A stretch of DNA of 64,000 nt from Bradyrhizobium sp. Tv2a-2 (GTDB taxonomy: Bacteria; Pseudomonadota; Alphaproteobacteria; Rhizobiales; Xanthobacteraceae), in the NCBI RefSeq assembly GCF_000472425.1, contig NZ_AXAI01000025.1:1-64000 (forward strand). Reading direction: 5' to 3'. The notes under the pieces were generated by a model, which saw only the letters and a list, made by a program, of their open reading frames with translations, searched no databases and had not been told where the DNA came from. Made by a program: the position numbers and the translations under genes. Shown one piece after another: positions 1-9,731 of this stretch (position 1 is the first letter of the stretch; each line of letters opens with the position of its first letter).

Positions 1-1532
1 GTCGTTGACGCAGAGAAATTCAGCGCGTGTCCCGTTTTGGGCGTGTATGTGACGCTTGTGGGGTTATCGATGTATGACAGGCCTATGTTTGCATATATTC
101 CGGGTGCGAGATGGGCAGTATACGTTCCCGAGATCGCTTTACTCTCCCAATGAACAAGATTCCCTGCAGCCAAAGCAGACTCCACCGAATACTTACTCCA
201 TGCGGTGTCGGTGGCAACAACTGAAATTTGATCGCTAGGCCGCCAGTCAAAGGGGCCCTTTACATACAGTCGAAGCTCATAATACTGGCTGACCTTGTTC
301 AGGTCGGGTGGAGCGTACATTACCGAGAACCCACCATAGATGCCACGAGATGGTGAGCTGTCGGCGTTAGTCTGCCAGACTTGCCTGTCCGCGGCGACGT
401 AATAGAAGCTGTTCTCGTCAGCTCTTGGTTGTTTCGGATACTCCAAGTTCGTGTAGTTGCTATTGTTGAAACCAGCACCTGCCCGAAGCCACGTGTCGGG
501 CGATCCGCGAGCAGCCTTGTTCTGATACCCGACTTCATCAAGCAGGAGAACGCCCGTGTTCGGCGTGCTCCAGGTCAAGCCGGTGGGATTTTGGGTTACT
601 TCTGTAAATACACCGTCTGGACTGATCGAGCGTTGGAGTGAGGCCTTGCTATACAATTGATCACCAGCATTGAACTTCAGGATTATGCCCGGCGTCGGCG
701 CGGCGTTGTTGCCTATGCCTCCTTGATATAGGATGTTTCCTGACGGTCCGAAAACGTTTGCTCCTGCGTTTCCTCCGACCCATATGCCTGCAAACTCGTA
801 GCTGTTTCTGAGATACCCTATCTTGAATTCGAGCTTCCTGTCGAAAAAAGTCTGGTAGAAGGCGAATGTAGCAAGTCCAATTCGATCAGGCCCCCCAGGA
901 TTCCACGTCCACCATTGCTGCTCGGTCCCAACGATGATCTGACCATCAGGTACCCCAAACCGGCTGAGATCGTAGGTCACCATCATGGCATTTACCGTAT
1001 TAAATGTGGGATTCTGGCCGTTATACAGTTGATTGGCGATGGTGCTTTTGGCGGCATTCGGCAGGAGATTATTCACAAACGTGTTTTGCGTCCAACCAAC
1101 ATAACCGATCCCAACCTCTGCCAGCGCGGATCTCACGCCGCCCTTATCCTGATCTATCGTATCGGCGGGACCAGGTACCGTCAGTACTGTGCCTTTTTCC
1201 CGCAGGTTCTCGAATTTTGCGAATGGGTCGACATCCGGACTGTCACTGCGTGGTTTAGAGAGGCTCGTAGTTCGTGCCAGCGCCGAGCTAGCGATGGCGG
1301 CCACTGCTCGCATTTCAGTGCGCTTTGCGAGCGGGTCTTCCTTCTTTTGAATTGTTCTTTTCGCGACTTCATCCGGCGTGTCGGTCGTTAGGTTACTCAT
1401 ATTGGCATTTTGTGCCAGCGCCGGGCTGGCGGCAATACTCGTCGCTAGTGCCAGTGCGATGACGAGCCCTTTCTGTTTTCTAGCTCGTCGAAAGCAGAAA
1501 CCAGAGCCCGCGGCTGAGTATGGCGGCTTCAT
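1..1532 (-). CDS. OprB-family carbohydrate porin, 3' end cut by window edge
   Basis: The minus-strand frame stays open from an ATG at 1532 to the window edge, about 510 codons with no stop. The N-terminus has a basic stretch, then a hydrophobic segment ending in a signal-peptidase-like ALA-Q site near residue 41. The mature part is rich in aromatic and Gly/Asn residues and alternates as expected for an outer-membrane beta barrel. Segments such as YDLSRFGVPDG, EQQWWTWNP and FFDRKLEFKIGY are of the kind found in OprB-type, carbohydrate-selective porins. An in-frame stop lies upstream of the ATG, which supports this start. Expected role: passive uptake of sugars across the outer membrane. The family is inferred from sequence character only; the substrate is unknown. 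Confidence 0.75.
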   Translation of the reverse strand, partial: MKPPYSAAGSGFCFRRARKQKGLVIALALATSIAASPALAQNANMSNLTTDTPDEVAKRTIQKKEDPLAKRTEMRAVAAIASSALARTTSLSKPRSDSPDVDPFAKFENLREKGTVLTVPGPADTIDQDKGGVRSALAEVGIGYVGWTQNTFVNNLLPNAAKSTIANQLYNGQNPTFNTVNAMMVTYDLSRFGVPDGQIIVGTEQQWWTWNPGGPDRIGLATFAFYQTFFDRKLEFKIGYLRNSYEFAGIWVGGNAGANVFGPSGNILYQGGIGNNAAPTPGIILKFNAGDQLYSKASLQRSISPDGVFTEVTQNPTGLTWSTPNTGVLLLDEVGYQNKAARGSPDTWLRAGAGFNNSNYTNLEYPKQPRADENSFYYVAADRQVWQTNADSSPSRGIYGGFSVMYAPPDLNKVSQYYELRLYVKGPFDWRPSDQISVVATDTAWSKYSVESALAAGNLVHWESKAISGTYTAHLAPGIYANIGLSYIDNPTSVTYTPKTGHALNFSAST

Positions 1533-1554
1533 CTGATCATTTTGTGGAAGGTGT

Positions 1555-1573
1555 GCACTGGCAACGCCAGTGC
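1555..1573. promoter_or_regulatory. Perfect 8-bp inverted repeat upstream of the porin
   Basis: GCACTGGC and its complement GCCAGTGC are separated by AAC, giving a perfect 19-bp palindrome 22 bp upstream of the porin start codon. Position and symmetry suit an operator for a dimeric repressor or a hairpin in the 5' leader. No regulator gene is adjacent. Confidence 0.4.
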
Positions 1574-2444
1574 TATTTATCTCAACTCGCATAGTACCCT
1601 CGAGAACAACTAGTCCGTTTGACGCGCGATCCATCGCATTGAAATCGCAATGGACCGATGACGAATATCGAATAGTTTGATGAGAACTCTAGCAAGATGC
1701 GATAGAGTCTAGGGCTCCGTGTAGAACAGGACGTCGAGAGAGGAAGGGCTTAGTCTAAATGTGTTGTCTTCCAGGTAGCCTCCGCGCCCTCCTGAGAAGG
1801 TCTCGAACTCCCGACGCGGTAGTACCAAGCCTCCCTTGTGTTCGTATGGACTGAAAGCGCGGTGCGGCTACGAGAACCCGGCCACGCTCGTCGGGGTTGA
1901 CACCTACGAAGCCCGAAGTTCCGGCAGGCTGCGCCTGCTCTCGATATTGATGTGGTATTGGTTCGACCCGCTCGGCGTTCTCTATCTGGCCGGTCGGCAA
2001 GAACCCAAGATCGCTAGGTGCGTTGAAACCGTTGCGTCCGAGACATGGCAATGGTGCGAGCATGACTCCTTCGGAAGACGAGTTCGACGGCGTTGCTCCC
2101 GGGAGCCGATCAAAAGCAAGTCATCTTCGCAGATCACGCCCTTGCGCCGGAGTCGCTTTTTCCTTGGGCGCCGATCGTGCTGTCTACCCCTCGGAATCTT
2201 ACGCGGAACTCCATGGCTCGAAGGTGGTCCAGCAGCCGTGAAATCACCACCCGCGGCAGGGGAGCGGCGTAGGGGCGACCGTAGATGCCTACGGACCAAC
2301 CTCAGCTCGCTTAGACGGCGTAAGCCGCGTCGTGGTCCGCTTTTTTAGGCGTGAGTCACTTTCAAGGTGCAGGTCCAAAATCCACGACGAAAAAAACATG
2401 CGGATACGGCGTTCGGAAAAGCTGATCCAGGACGATGCCAACTC
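1574..2444. other. No convincing gene
   Basis: Several overlapping open frames exist on both strands, but none has recognisable domains, a good ribosome binding site or protein-like composition. I see no insertion-sequence ends. Probably decayed island DNA. Confidence 0.4.
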
Positions 2445-2759
2445 CTACAAGTTCCTCGGGTGTAGCCGCGCCGTGCGGACCGACATCGGCCCGGCGATGA
2501 TTGTCATAGATGAGAAGACGTTGTGCTGAGCCCAGATAAAACGAATGGAGTTCTCACTATCATCTTGAAATGGCTCAGTCGTTGCCGTGTATGAGTACAA
2601 GATAGTGGGCGGCGACACGGTTTCAGCTTCAAAACCGAACTCGATCCGCATCACGTGGCTGGGATCGAAAAGCATGCGGCGGGCGAGGGATCGTCCGGGC
2701 AATGCGGCTTTCTCTGTACTCGACATATGCGCCCGCCGTCCGGTTCCGCAATGCGCCAC
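2445..2759 (-). CDS. Hypothetical protein, 104 aa
   Basis: This is a GTG-started frame 42 bp downstream of the branched-chain-type aminotransferase and in the same direction. The middle of the protein (residues about 30–85) has mixed, protein-like composition, but I recognise no domain and the ribosome binding site is weak. It could be a short co-transcribed gene or a chance frame. Confidence 0.25.
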   Translation of the reverse strand: MAHCGTGRRAHMSSTEKAALPGRSLARRMLFDPSHVMRIEFGFEAETVSPPTILYSYTATTEPFQDDSENSIRFIWAQHNVFSSMTIIAGPMSVRTARLHPRNL

Positions 2760-2801
2760 GTTGCGCTCGACGCCGCCGCAGTGCGAGCAGAATGTGGGCG
2801 G

Positions 2802-3719
2802 TTACAGCTCCACCTCGCGGAGCCAATGGCCGCGATAGTTCAGCCGGCCGTGAACGAGATTGAAATAGGCGTCCTGCAATGCTTTGACCATCGGACCGAT
2901 CGCGCCTTTGCCGACCGGCATGCGGTCAATGCCGAGTACGGGCGTCACCTCGGCGCCAGTTCCGCAGATGAAAGCTTCATCCGCTGCATAGAGCTCGCTG
3001 CGGTTGACCACGCGCTCTTCGGTCGGAACGCCGAGATGGTCGGCAGCGAGCCGGATAATGGTATCTCGTGTGATGCTCTCCAGCACATCGTCGCTAAGGC
3101 TAGGCGTGATCACGACCCCGTTGCGCACGATAAACGGCGTCGCGGTCGGAGCCTCGGCGAGATTGCCGCGATCATTAAGGATTAAGGCGTTGTGATAGCC
3201 GTCCGCTAGCGCCTGCATGTGGGCGAGTCGGCTGTTGTGATAGTTGGCATTAGCCTTGATCCGCGCCGGCATCGCCCTGTCGGCGATGCGGACCCAGCTC
3301 GACACCTGAACCTGCACGCCTTGGGCCACTGCTGGCGGAACCGGTCGGGCGAGCGCGGTGATCGCAACGCTGATCGGTCCCGAGACCGCCATATCGCCCT
3401 GCCCGTCGAGATAGCACATAATGCGAATATGCGTGCTCTCGCGGAACCCGCAGACCCGCAGAAGGTCCACCGTCCACCGCTCGATATCCGCGTTCGCCGG
3501 CGTCGGGTCGAACCTCACCGCGCGCTGACTGTAGGCCAACCGATTGAGATGATCCCCCAAGCGGAACAGCAGCAAGCATTTGCGCTCTGCGCTCCAATAG
3601 GCGCGCACGCCTTCGAACACGCCAATTCCATATTTGGCGGCGGGACTGAAGGCATGAATTCTGGCCTCGTCCCAGGGAACAACTGTGCCATTGATCGAAG
3701 CATATGGGGCAAGCGCCAT
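2802..3719 (-). CDS. Branched-chain amino acid aminotransferase family (IlvE-like)
   Basis: Fold-type IV PLP aminotransferase of about 305 aa, the usual IlvE length. Near the N-terminus it has NGTVVPWDEARIHAFSPA and KYGIGVFEGVRAYW, typical of the family. The PLP lysine lies in MPARIKANANYHNSRLA, and the later AADEAFICGTGAEVTPV segment is also conserved. The enzyme would exchange an amino group between a branched-chain or related amino acid and 2-oxoglutarate. The frame is open further upstream to 3827, but the ATG at 3719 follows an AAGGA box at good spacing and matches the start of the second copy at 9732–10532. It diverges from a class I/II aminotransferase. A symbiosis-island copy is unlikely to be the only IlvE of the cell, so the real substrate may differ. 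Confidence 0.8.
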   Translation of the reverse strand: MALAPYASINGTVVPWDEARIHAFSPAAKYGIGVFEGVRAYWSAERKCLLLFRLGDHLNRLAYSQRAVRFDPTPANADIERWTVDLLRVCGFRESTHIRIMCYLDGQGDMAVSGPISVAITALARPVPPAVAQGVQVQVSSWVRIADRAMPARIKANANYHNSRLAHMQALADGYHNALILNDRGNLAEAPTATPFIVRNGVVITPSLSDDVLESITRDTIIRLAADHLGVPTEERVVNRSELYAADEAFICGTGAEVTPVLGIDRMPVGKGAIGPMVKALQDAYFNLVHGRLNYRGHWLREVEL

Positions 3720-3866
3720 CAGAAGTCCTTGTATTCGAGTGGAGCCGTCGACGCAGGATTGCGTCTCGAGCCCATTCATGCAGCCATCGCCTAGAGTCGA
3801 ATATTCCGTAGACTGCTCCGTTCCCACGGCGGAATGACCTTGAAGCCTCTATATCAACCGGAAGAA

Positions 3867-3886
3867 TAGATCTAGTAGTATAGATC
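3867..3886. promoter_or_regulatory. Direct repeat TAGATC in divergent promoter region
   Basis: Two TAGATC hexamers occur 14 bp apart in the AT-rich gap between the divergent aminotransferase genes. The spacing is about 1.4 helical turns. The gap also holds -10-like sequences in both directions. It could be the target of the nearby GntR/UTRA regulator, but this is inference only. Confidence 0.25.
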
Positions 3887-3932
3887 ACATTATGATATGC
3901 TTTGACAATCCATTGCCGTACGAGGGGCCTTC

Positions 3933-5054
3933 ATGCCGTCTATCGCAGATCTCAGCCGCAACCTCCCACCGCCCACGCCAGCGACCGACAAAGCCTTCCG
4001 CTCCGCGCTCAGGAACCTCCTCGCAGTCACCAACTTCACCGAACTCTCGCGTACCCATCGCTTTATGGGCACTCCTACTGATCGCGAGCATGGTGCCCGC
4101 TGGACGGCACATCGCCTCAAAGACAGGCCCGATCCCGATCGGGTCGTGCTGACCAACGGTACGCTCTCGGCGATGAACATGATCTATCCGGCGGTGATGC
4201 GTCCGGGCGATACGTTGCTCACCGAGCCGCTGACGTACCCCGCGGTACCGGCGATCGCTCGTCAGTATGGTTTTAAGACCGCTACCGTCCCTGTGGATGA
4301 GGCTGGTATGATTCCGGAGGCCCTGGATGAGGCCTGCCGGGTCCATCGGCCCAAGGCACTGTACTGTCTCGCAACACTCCAAAACCCGACGACGACGATC
4401 ATGCCGCTCGATCGCCGTCGCGCCATCGTCGAGGTCGCCAGAGCGCACGACCTGCGCATCGTCGAAGACGATATCTACAGCGCGTTACCGCTCGATGCGC
4501 CGCCTCCCTTTGCGTGCCTGGCGCCCGAGATCACTTGGTATGTGCTCGGGCTCGGCAAGAGCTTCAATGTGGGCCTGCGCTTTGCTTACGTGGTCGCACC
4601 GTCGTCCGAAGAAGCCCGACGTGCTTTCTGGCCCGGCGTCCGCTCGACCTTCTGGATGGCAGCCCCGCTCACTGCGGCAATAGTTGGCGATTGGATAGCG
4701 ACCGGTCAGGCCGAGACTATCTTCGAGGCGGTTCGCGCCGAAGCGGCGGCCCGCCACGCGCTTGCCGTCGACGCGCTGGGAGCACTCGATTTCCTTTCTC
4801 CCGCGGGGGCTATCCATGGTTGGCTTTCACTACCGGCCGGCTCGCGCGAGAGCTTTCACCGCCAGCTCGCAGCGCGCAACGTTTTGGCGGGAGATGCTGC
4901 CCCGTTCGTCAACAATACCCAGCCGGTGCCCGACGCTGCCCGGATCTGCTTCGGCTCGCCCGAAACGCGGGAAGAGCTTGCGCGCGGTCTCGACGTGATA
5001 GCCGGCGTCGTCTGTGAACTGGCCGAAGCGGCTTCTCGCGCAAGCCCCCTCTAG
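3933..5054 (+). CDS. PLP-dependent class I/II aminotransferase (MocR-type aminotransferase domain, no HTH)
   Basis: A 373-aa fold-type I aminotransferase. Visible landmarks are VVLTNGTLSAMNMIYPAV (cofactor phosphate region), CLATLQNPTTTIMPLDRR (the usual NPT/NPTG segment), VEDDIYSALPL (the PLP-ring aspartate region) and VLGLGKSFNVGLRFAYV, whose lysine should be the Schiff-base residue. It resembles the catalytic half of MocR/2-aminoadipate-type aminotransferases but lacks their N-terminal GntR helix-turn-helix. The separate GntR gene at 5442 is of the UTRA type and not its missing half. The gene diverges from the IlvE-like gene, and both could act on one amino acid pool. Substrate unknown. 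Confidence 0.8.
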   Translation: MPSIADLSRNLPPPTPATDKAFRSALRNLLAVTNFTELSRTHRFMGTPTDREHGARWTAHRLKDRPDPDRVVLTNGTLSAMNMIYPAVMRPGDTLLTEPLTYPAVPAIARQYGFKTATVPVDEAGMIPEALDEACRVHRPKALYCLATLQNPTTTIMPLDRRRAIVEVARAHDLRIVEDDIYSALPLDAPPPFACLAPEITWYVLGLGKSFNVGLRFAYVVAPSSEEARRAFWPGVRSTFWMAAPLTAAIVGDWIATGQAETIFEAVRAEAAARHALAVDALGALDFLSPAGAIHGWLSLPAGSRESFHRQLAARNVLAGDAAPFVNNTQPVPDAARICFGSPETREELARGLDVIAGVVCELAEAASRASPL

Positions 5055-5441
5055 CGAGGAACGCGCATACGACAGACGTTTGCCCGATGAGCCTCGCATT
5101 CAAAAAGTGGCGCCTGTCAAGCAAGCTGCGGCGCAGGGCTACAAGGCTGTTGCGGAGCCAGGTCGAGACGGCTTTGCTCCGACCAATCTCGGGGATGGTC
5201 ATGATCATGTGTCTTGCGACTGCGACGCAATCGCCGAGGACAGTGGCTCCCGGAGCGTTACAGCGTACGCGAAAGAAAGAGCACCGCGCCTCACGCGGTG
5301 CCATGATTGCAATCCGCAAAGAAGCGGCACCAGATGTGTGATCCGGCGGCCATGGTCTACTCAACTAGAGGATTCTTTATTGGCAGTCGCAGCCATCCTC
5401 GCTGATGATGGCCCATGCAATGGAGGGGAACGACAGGACTT
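5055..5441. other. Intergenic, no convincing gene
   Basis: About 390 bp with short frames on both strands and no recognisable domain. It would contain the promoter of the GntR-family gene. No clear -35/-10 pair stands out. Confidence 0.4.
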
Positions 5442-6188
5442 ATGGCGCGCGAGGATACAGCACAGGGTATTCAGATTTGGCGGCGGATTGTCGACACCAT
5501 CATCGACGAGATAAATCGGGGTGTGCTTCTGCCTGGAATGCGCCTGCCGTCTGCTCCGGACCTCGCAACGCGCTTCGGCGTCAGCCGCCTCACGGTACTT
5601 CGCGCGCTCAACCATCTCTCGTCCGAGGGATTGGTCAGCGTCGAGCAGGGGCGTGGCACCTTTATCACGGGCAACGTCATCAACTATCGCTTCGGTACCC
5701 GGAGTTATTTCGAGGAGAATATTCTCGAGAATCGCAGAAAGCCAACACGCCGGCTGATCAGCACAGTGATCATCCCCGCCTCGGCGGCTGTTGCAGCCCC
5801 GCTGGAAGCACGGGAGGGGACCTTCGTCCTTGTCGTGACCATTCGCAGCGAGGCCGACGGGGTGCCTATTTCCTATGGACCGAGCTACTTCGTCTTTGAC
5901 GACTTGGGTAAGCTTGCTGCCGCCTTCGAGAAAGCGTCGAAAGGCGGCGACACGATTTTCTCGACGACTGCCGTGCTTAGAAGGGTAGGTGTCACCAATT
6001 ACCACCGCAAGTGGGTGCGCATGCGCTCGCGCATGCCGACCATTCCCGAGGTCGAGCAGCTCAAAATTCCGACAAGCGAGCCGGTGACCCAGACGGACGT
6101 CGTCAATGTCGACAGCAGTGGGAAGCCAATTTCACTGGGGCAGGTGGTCTACGCTACCAGCCGGGTCGAGTTCGTGTTCGAGTGCTGA
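5442..6188 (+). CDS. GntR-family regulator with UTRA ligand-binding domain
   Basis: A 248-aa protein. Residues about 5–70 form a GntR winged helix: IVDTIIDEINRGVLLPGMRLPS, then LATRFGVSRLTVLRALNHL and a wing ending EQGRGTFI. Residues about 85–245 look like the UTRA/HutC effector domain, with VLVVTIRSEADGVPISYGPSYF and a C-terminal strand GQVVYATSRVEFVF. Such proteins bind a small metabolite and release DNA. The ATG at 5442 is preferred; an in-frame ATG at 5415 would add nine residues. The neighbouring aminotransferases are candidate targets. Confidence 0.85.
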   Translation: MAREDTAQGIQIWRRIVDTIIDEINRGVLLPGMRLPSAPDLATRFGVSRLTVLRALNHLSSEGLVSVEQGRGTFITGNVINYRFGTRSYFEENILENRRKPTRRLISTVIIPASAAVAAPLEAREGTFVLVVTIRSEADGVPISYGPSYFVFDDLGKLAAAFEKASKGGDTIFSTTAVLRRVGVTNYHRKWVRMRSRMPTIPEVEQLKIPTSEPVTQTDVVNVDSSGKPISLGQVVYATSRVEFVFEC

Positions 6189-7453
6189 AACCGGAACGGC
6201 GCTCTGCCTAAGAGGACCAGCTAAAGCGAAGGCGAAGGGCTGCGATGACCGACCAAGTGGTTCAAGTCCACATACCGGCTGCCAAGTCGACCGCGCATGC
6301 GGACTGTCGGGGCCGCAAGCGGTGATTCAGGAAGTTGGTCATCCGACTTTCCAGCGTCCAATGGCCTCCGGACGGCTCCCAGGCTGTGTGGATCTACACG
6401 TAGAGCTGACGTGAAGTCGACGAACACACGTCTCGTCACCCGCAGGCATGCGGCAATCTGGAGTCTGCTATTGTCACTCGTAAATCATGGGTGATCGATC
6501 TGTTGGTCGTCTGATTGGGCGCTTGGGAGAGGCTATTCAGCATTTTGAAGCCCCACGCTGCTGGCCAGGCAGCGTCGGATGAACTTGGTATATTCGGCTT
6601 CAATAGCGGACTGCCTTTCCAAGCCCGACGCTCCTGACGTCGACTTCGACGTCCGCCGCGACCGTGACGTCACGATCGTAGCGGTAATTCTCATGGTACT
6701 GGCCCCATCAGACTCGCCGCGATCTCGTCCGTGACGGTGGGGCCGGTGACCCCGATGCCGCCACTGAAATCGTCGTGCGTGTCTGTGTTGGTACTGGCCG
6801 GACATTGAAATTATGGCTCGGCCAGATCGCATATTTGATAGCGCCGCCGGCTGTTGCAGCCGTAGAGCGTACTTGCACACGCGAAGCACCTGGGGGGCCG
6901 AACGTCGAGCATGTCCACGGGGACCCCCTAGTTCTGCGAGATATAATAGATGCGACCACCGGATCGCTGTTGGCGTCTCGAAGCCCTATGCCGCGGATCA
7001 AGTAGAGAACGTCGGTGCAATGCTGCTTTCACCGCGGGATCGGAAGGCTTGTAACGAAGTAGGTGTGCCGGTCTGATCAATGCCGTCTCGTCTAGCTCCT
7101 TGGCATTCAACGTACTAAAAATTCTTCTCGAGTCTTCTGCAGGTCGGCATCGCAGCACTGAACCGCGAGAAGCATGATAACCGGTCGGCTGGATCTCTAT
7201 GATCCGTGTGCCGTTTGCGCGTAGACAAATGCTGGCTCACATGAATTTCCGGGGATGAGACGCTAGGATTTCTTCGATTATAGAACACCGTCCACTACGT
7301 GGGACCACCTTCACACCTGGAGCCGGCCAGCAGAATCAAAGTGCGCGTGCGGGATATGTGATCTTCGAGAACTTCGGCCATTCACGGACTAGTCCCTACG
7401 GTTTAGCAGCCGACCTCGAGATGCCGTGACCGCGTGATGCCATCTATTCGGCG
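6189..7453. other. Non-genic stretch with decayed coding traces
   Basis: No intact gene. On the minus strand between about 6600 and 7000, short protein-like runs appear in different frames (for example TNTDTHDDFSGGIGVTGPTV and NYRYDRDVTVAADVEVDV). This suggests a frameshifted remnant, which I cannot assign to a family. Confidence 0.35.
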
Positions 7454-7951
7454 TCATTCAATACCGTCACCGAGGGATGAAATCAGATCATCCGTTAAAC
7501 GGGAAATCACATTTTGATGGAGACCAAACTGAGGGACATCATATTGCTCGCCAATGGTTTCGCAGCCAAAATGCATATGCGTGTGCAGTGCCCCGACAAT
7601 TCGCGGGGTACCCCAAAGGGATCGGGCTCCTCGCCTGTACGTCTTTAGCATAATAGCTTTCATCAATGCCGTTCCAACTCCTTGTCTCCTGACAGTCTTG
7701 TCGACAGCAAAACCTCTTGTCCTCCAAGCATCATTGCAGGAGGTAAAAGGACAGAATTCAGGACCAGCCGACAAGATTCCAATTGTTCGCCCGTTGGCCG
7801 ATGCTAGCAGGTGTATAGCAAGCTCGGAGATGTCGGCCGACGTCAATCTTAATTCGAATGGCTTATCCGTCGGCCAACTGTCCGGTTTGAGGAGCTTATG
7901 GCGAACCGGTAGAACTTTATCCAGCTTTGTTTCCATTATGGAGATCTGCAT
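7454..7951 (-). CDS. GNAT-family N-acetyltransferase
   Basis: A 165-aa protein with a GNAT core. A strand and helix end in TRGFAVDKTVRRQGVGTALM, where RRQGVGTAL is the acetyl-CoA pyrophosphate loop (R/Q-x-x-G-x-G/A). C-terminal strands include SLWGTPRIVGALHTHMHFG. An earlier segment, HLLASANGRTIGILSAGPEF, fits the strand-turn-strand before the loop. The start at 7951 has an AGGGG box at good spacing; the frame opens 11 codons earlier. It should transfer an acetyl group to an amine of an unknown small molecule or protein. It stands alone. Confidence 0.75.
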   Translation of the reverse strand: MQISIMETKLDKVLPVRHKLLKPDSWPTDKPFELRLTSADISELAIHLLASANGRTIGILSAGPEFCPFTSCNDAWRTRGFAVDKTVRRQGVGTALMKAIMLKTYRRGARSLWGTPRIVGALHTHMHFGCETIGEQYDVPQFGLHQNVISRLTDDLISSLGDGIE

Positions 7952-9731
7952 CAGTACCCCTATCGTCTTCTTCGAGCGCGGCAATTGTCGTCGATTTATT
8001 CAGTCCCTTGTCATCTATTCAGTCCCTCCCAGCGTCTTTTACCACCAAGACGCGCGATCGAATCCTCGGATGGTCTCATATTCATCGGCCGGAACCCCGA
8101 GCTTCATTCGGAGCTTTCTATCGCATCGGAACCAACGGCGATCTCGAGTTGGATGATGGCTTGATCACGGGAAAAGTAGCCACTCTTTTGTTGAACAGAA
8201 CGTCCTTCAAAGTTGTCATGACGATGCTGCCATACGCTTTTCGTTGCAATCCGCCGCCGACAAAGGAAGAAGAAGTCACGGTTGGGGCAGGTCCGAGTAG
8301 TCAGCTGACGACGACGAGTCGACGCATTTGTCGAGACAGCCATCGATAGCAGTTTGAGTTTGTATTGCATGCATAACTCCGTTAGGTGACGTCTTGACCC
8401 GGGACGGCAAACTAATCAGTGACATGCTTGGGTTATCAGAATCAATTACAAGGGCTGGTAGTTGACCACGCGCGGGCGTTTTCGACCTCCCGCACTCGTG
8501 GCGCTCCGTTGTCCATTTTGCAATGCTGCGCACCAACGCTACACGCGCTAAGCTCACTTCATTCTAGAAGTGAACCCTTCCGATTTCTGAGGGGGTGGCG
8601 ACTTGCGATCGCCTCTCAACATTCGTTGTTGACGCTTGGCGTGCTTCTTCCGAAATCCAATGGGCAAGTACTCCATCTCGTAGGAGGAATAGTACGCCGA
8701 AGCAAGCTGGTGGCAGACCTCAATGAACGCGTTCTGGGCATCTGAGCACTTTGAGACGCTTATCGTCCTTTGCTCTCTTGTAGGGGCCGATCGGACGGCA
8801 AAGGCCGAAAGCGAAGTGCACCAACTGGCGGCCTATGACACTATCATTCAGGGCGAAGTACGACATGAAACGGTGGCAGCCACAAAATAGGAATGCGAAC
8901 ATGACAAGATCTCCACGATCCGTTGTTCGATGGCAGTGTCCCAGCACGGGAACGTTGTGCTTCGGCCAACCCGGGTAGCTTTCGGGGCTTCGTTTCCGGT
9001 AGCAGTTCCATGTCCGCCAAAGGATGATGCGCCGCGTTTATCGCGAGTTAGCCCGGTGCCATAGACGCCCGAGCGCGCCTGTCACGCAAACTGCGTGGCG
9101 ATCATCAAGCTGGCACCAAGACCCCGGTATGTACATTTGCGTGACCGGCCGCAAGCTTCGCTGCAGAGGATTTTCGTTCCTGCTCCGGTTTCACGCCAAC
9201 GCTAGAGGCTCGAAATAATGTGCAATAAAGTGCGACTTACACTGACGGTTCAGATCAGTCGAGGCAGCGAGTTCTCGTATCTCGACCTAGAGGGTTGCTC
9301 GCGCGGTGTCGCATGTGACTTCTCGCTCCCGGAAAGATGACCGCCCCGCCTTGGGGGGCTCGCGGACGCCAAGAAAAAGTCCAGAAACGAAGCAGGTACT
9401 ACAATTAAGAGCGTCCCGCGGACGGCCAGCAACCGAGCGTCGGCTTTGCTGCAGGACAGTGCTGGCGCAGTCAGCCTACATTGTGGCGGGTGGCGGAAAG
9501 TTGGCTCACTGTCCCCAAAGGCACCAACCCTCTGGAAGATACACTGCGAGCCTTCGTAGCGCGAAGACGACATCAGATCTGAGGCTAGCTCTCAAGAGGC
9601 AGATCCGCCTCAATATCAACAATAGATAGGGGTCCGCCACGAGGCATGCCGACTATCCGTGCCCATCACGAGCGCTCGATAGATCTGCATCAATTGTTGC
9701 GTGATGAGTCCAGGTTGACCGCTTCCAACAA
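7952..9731. other. Long stretch without a convincing gene
   Basis: Short frames only. Just upstream of the GNAT gene, on the minus strand at about 7990–8260, protein-like pieces occur in different frames (GSIVMTTLKDVLFNKRVATF, then KLGVPADEYETIRGFDRASWW). This suggests a frameshifted small gene. The rest, 8400–9730, shows nothing I can support. Confidence 0.35.
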
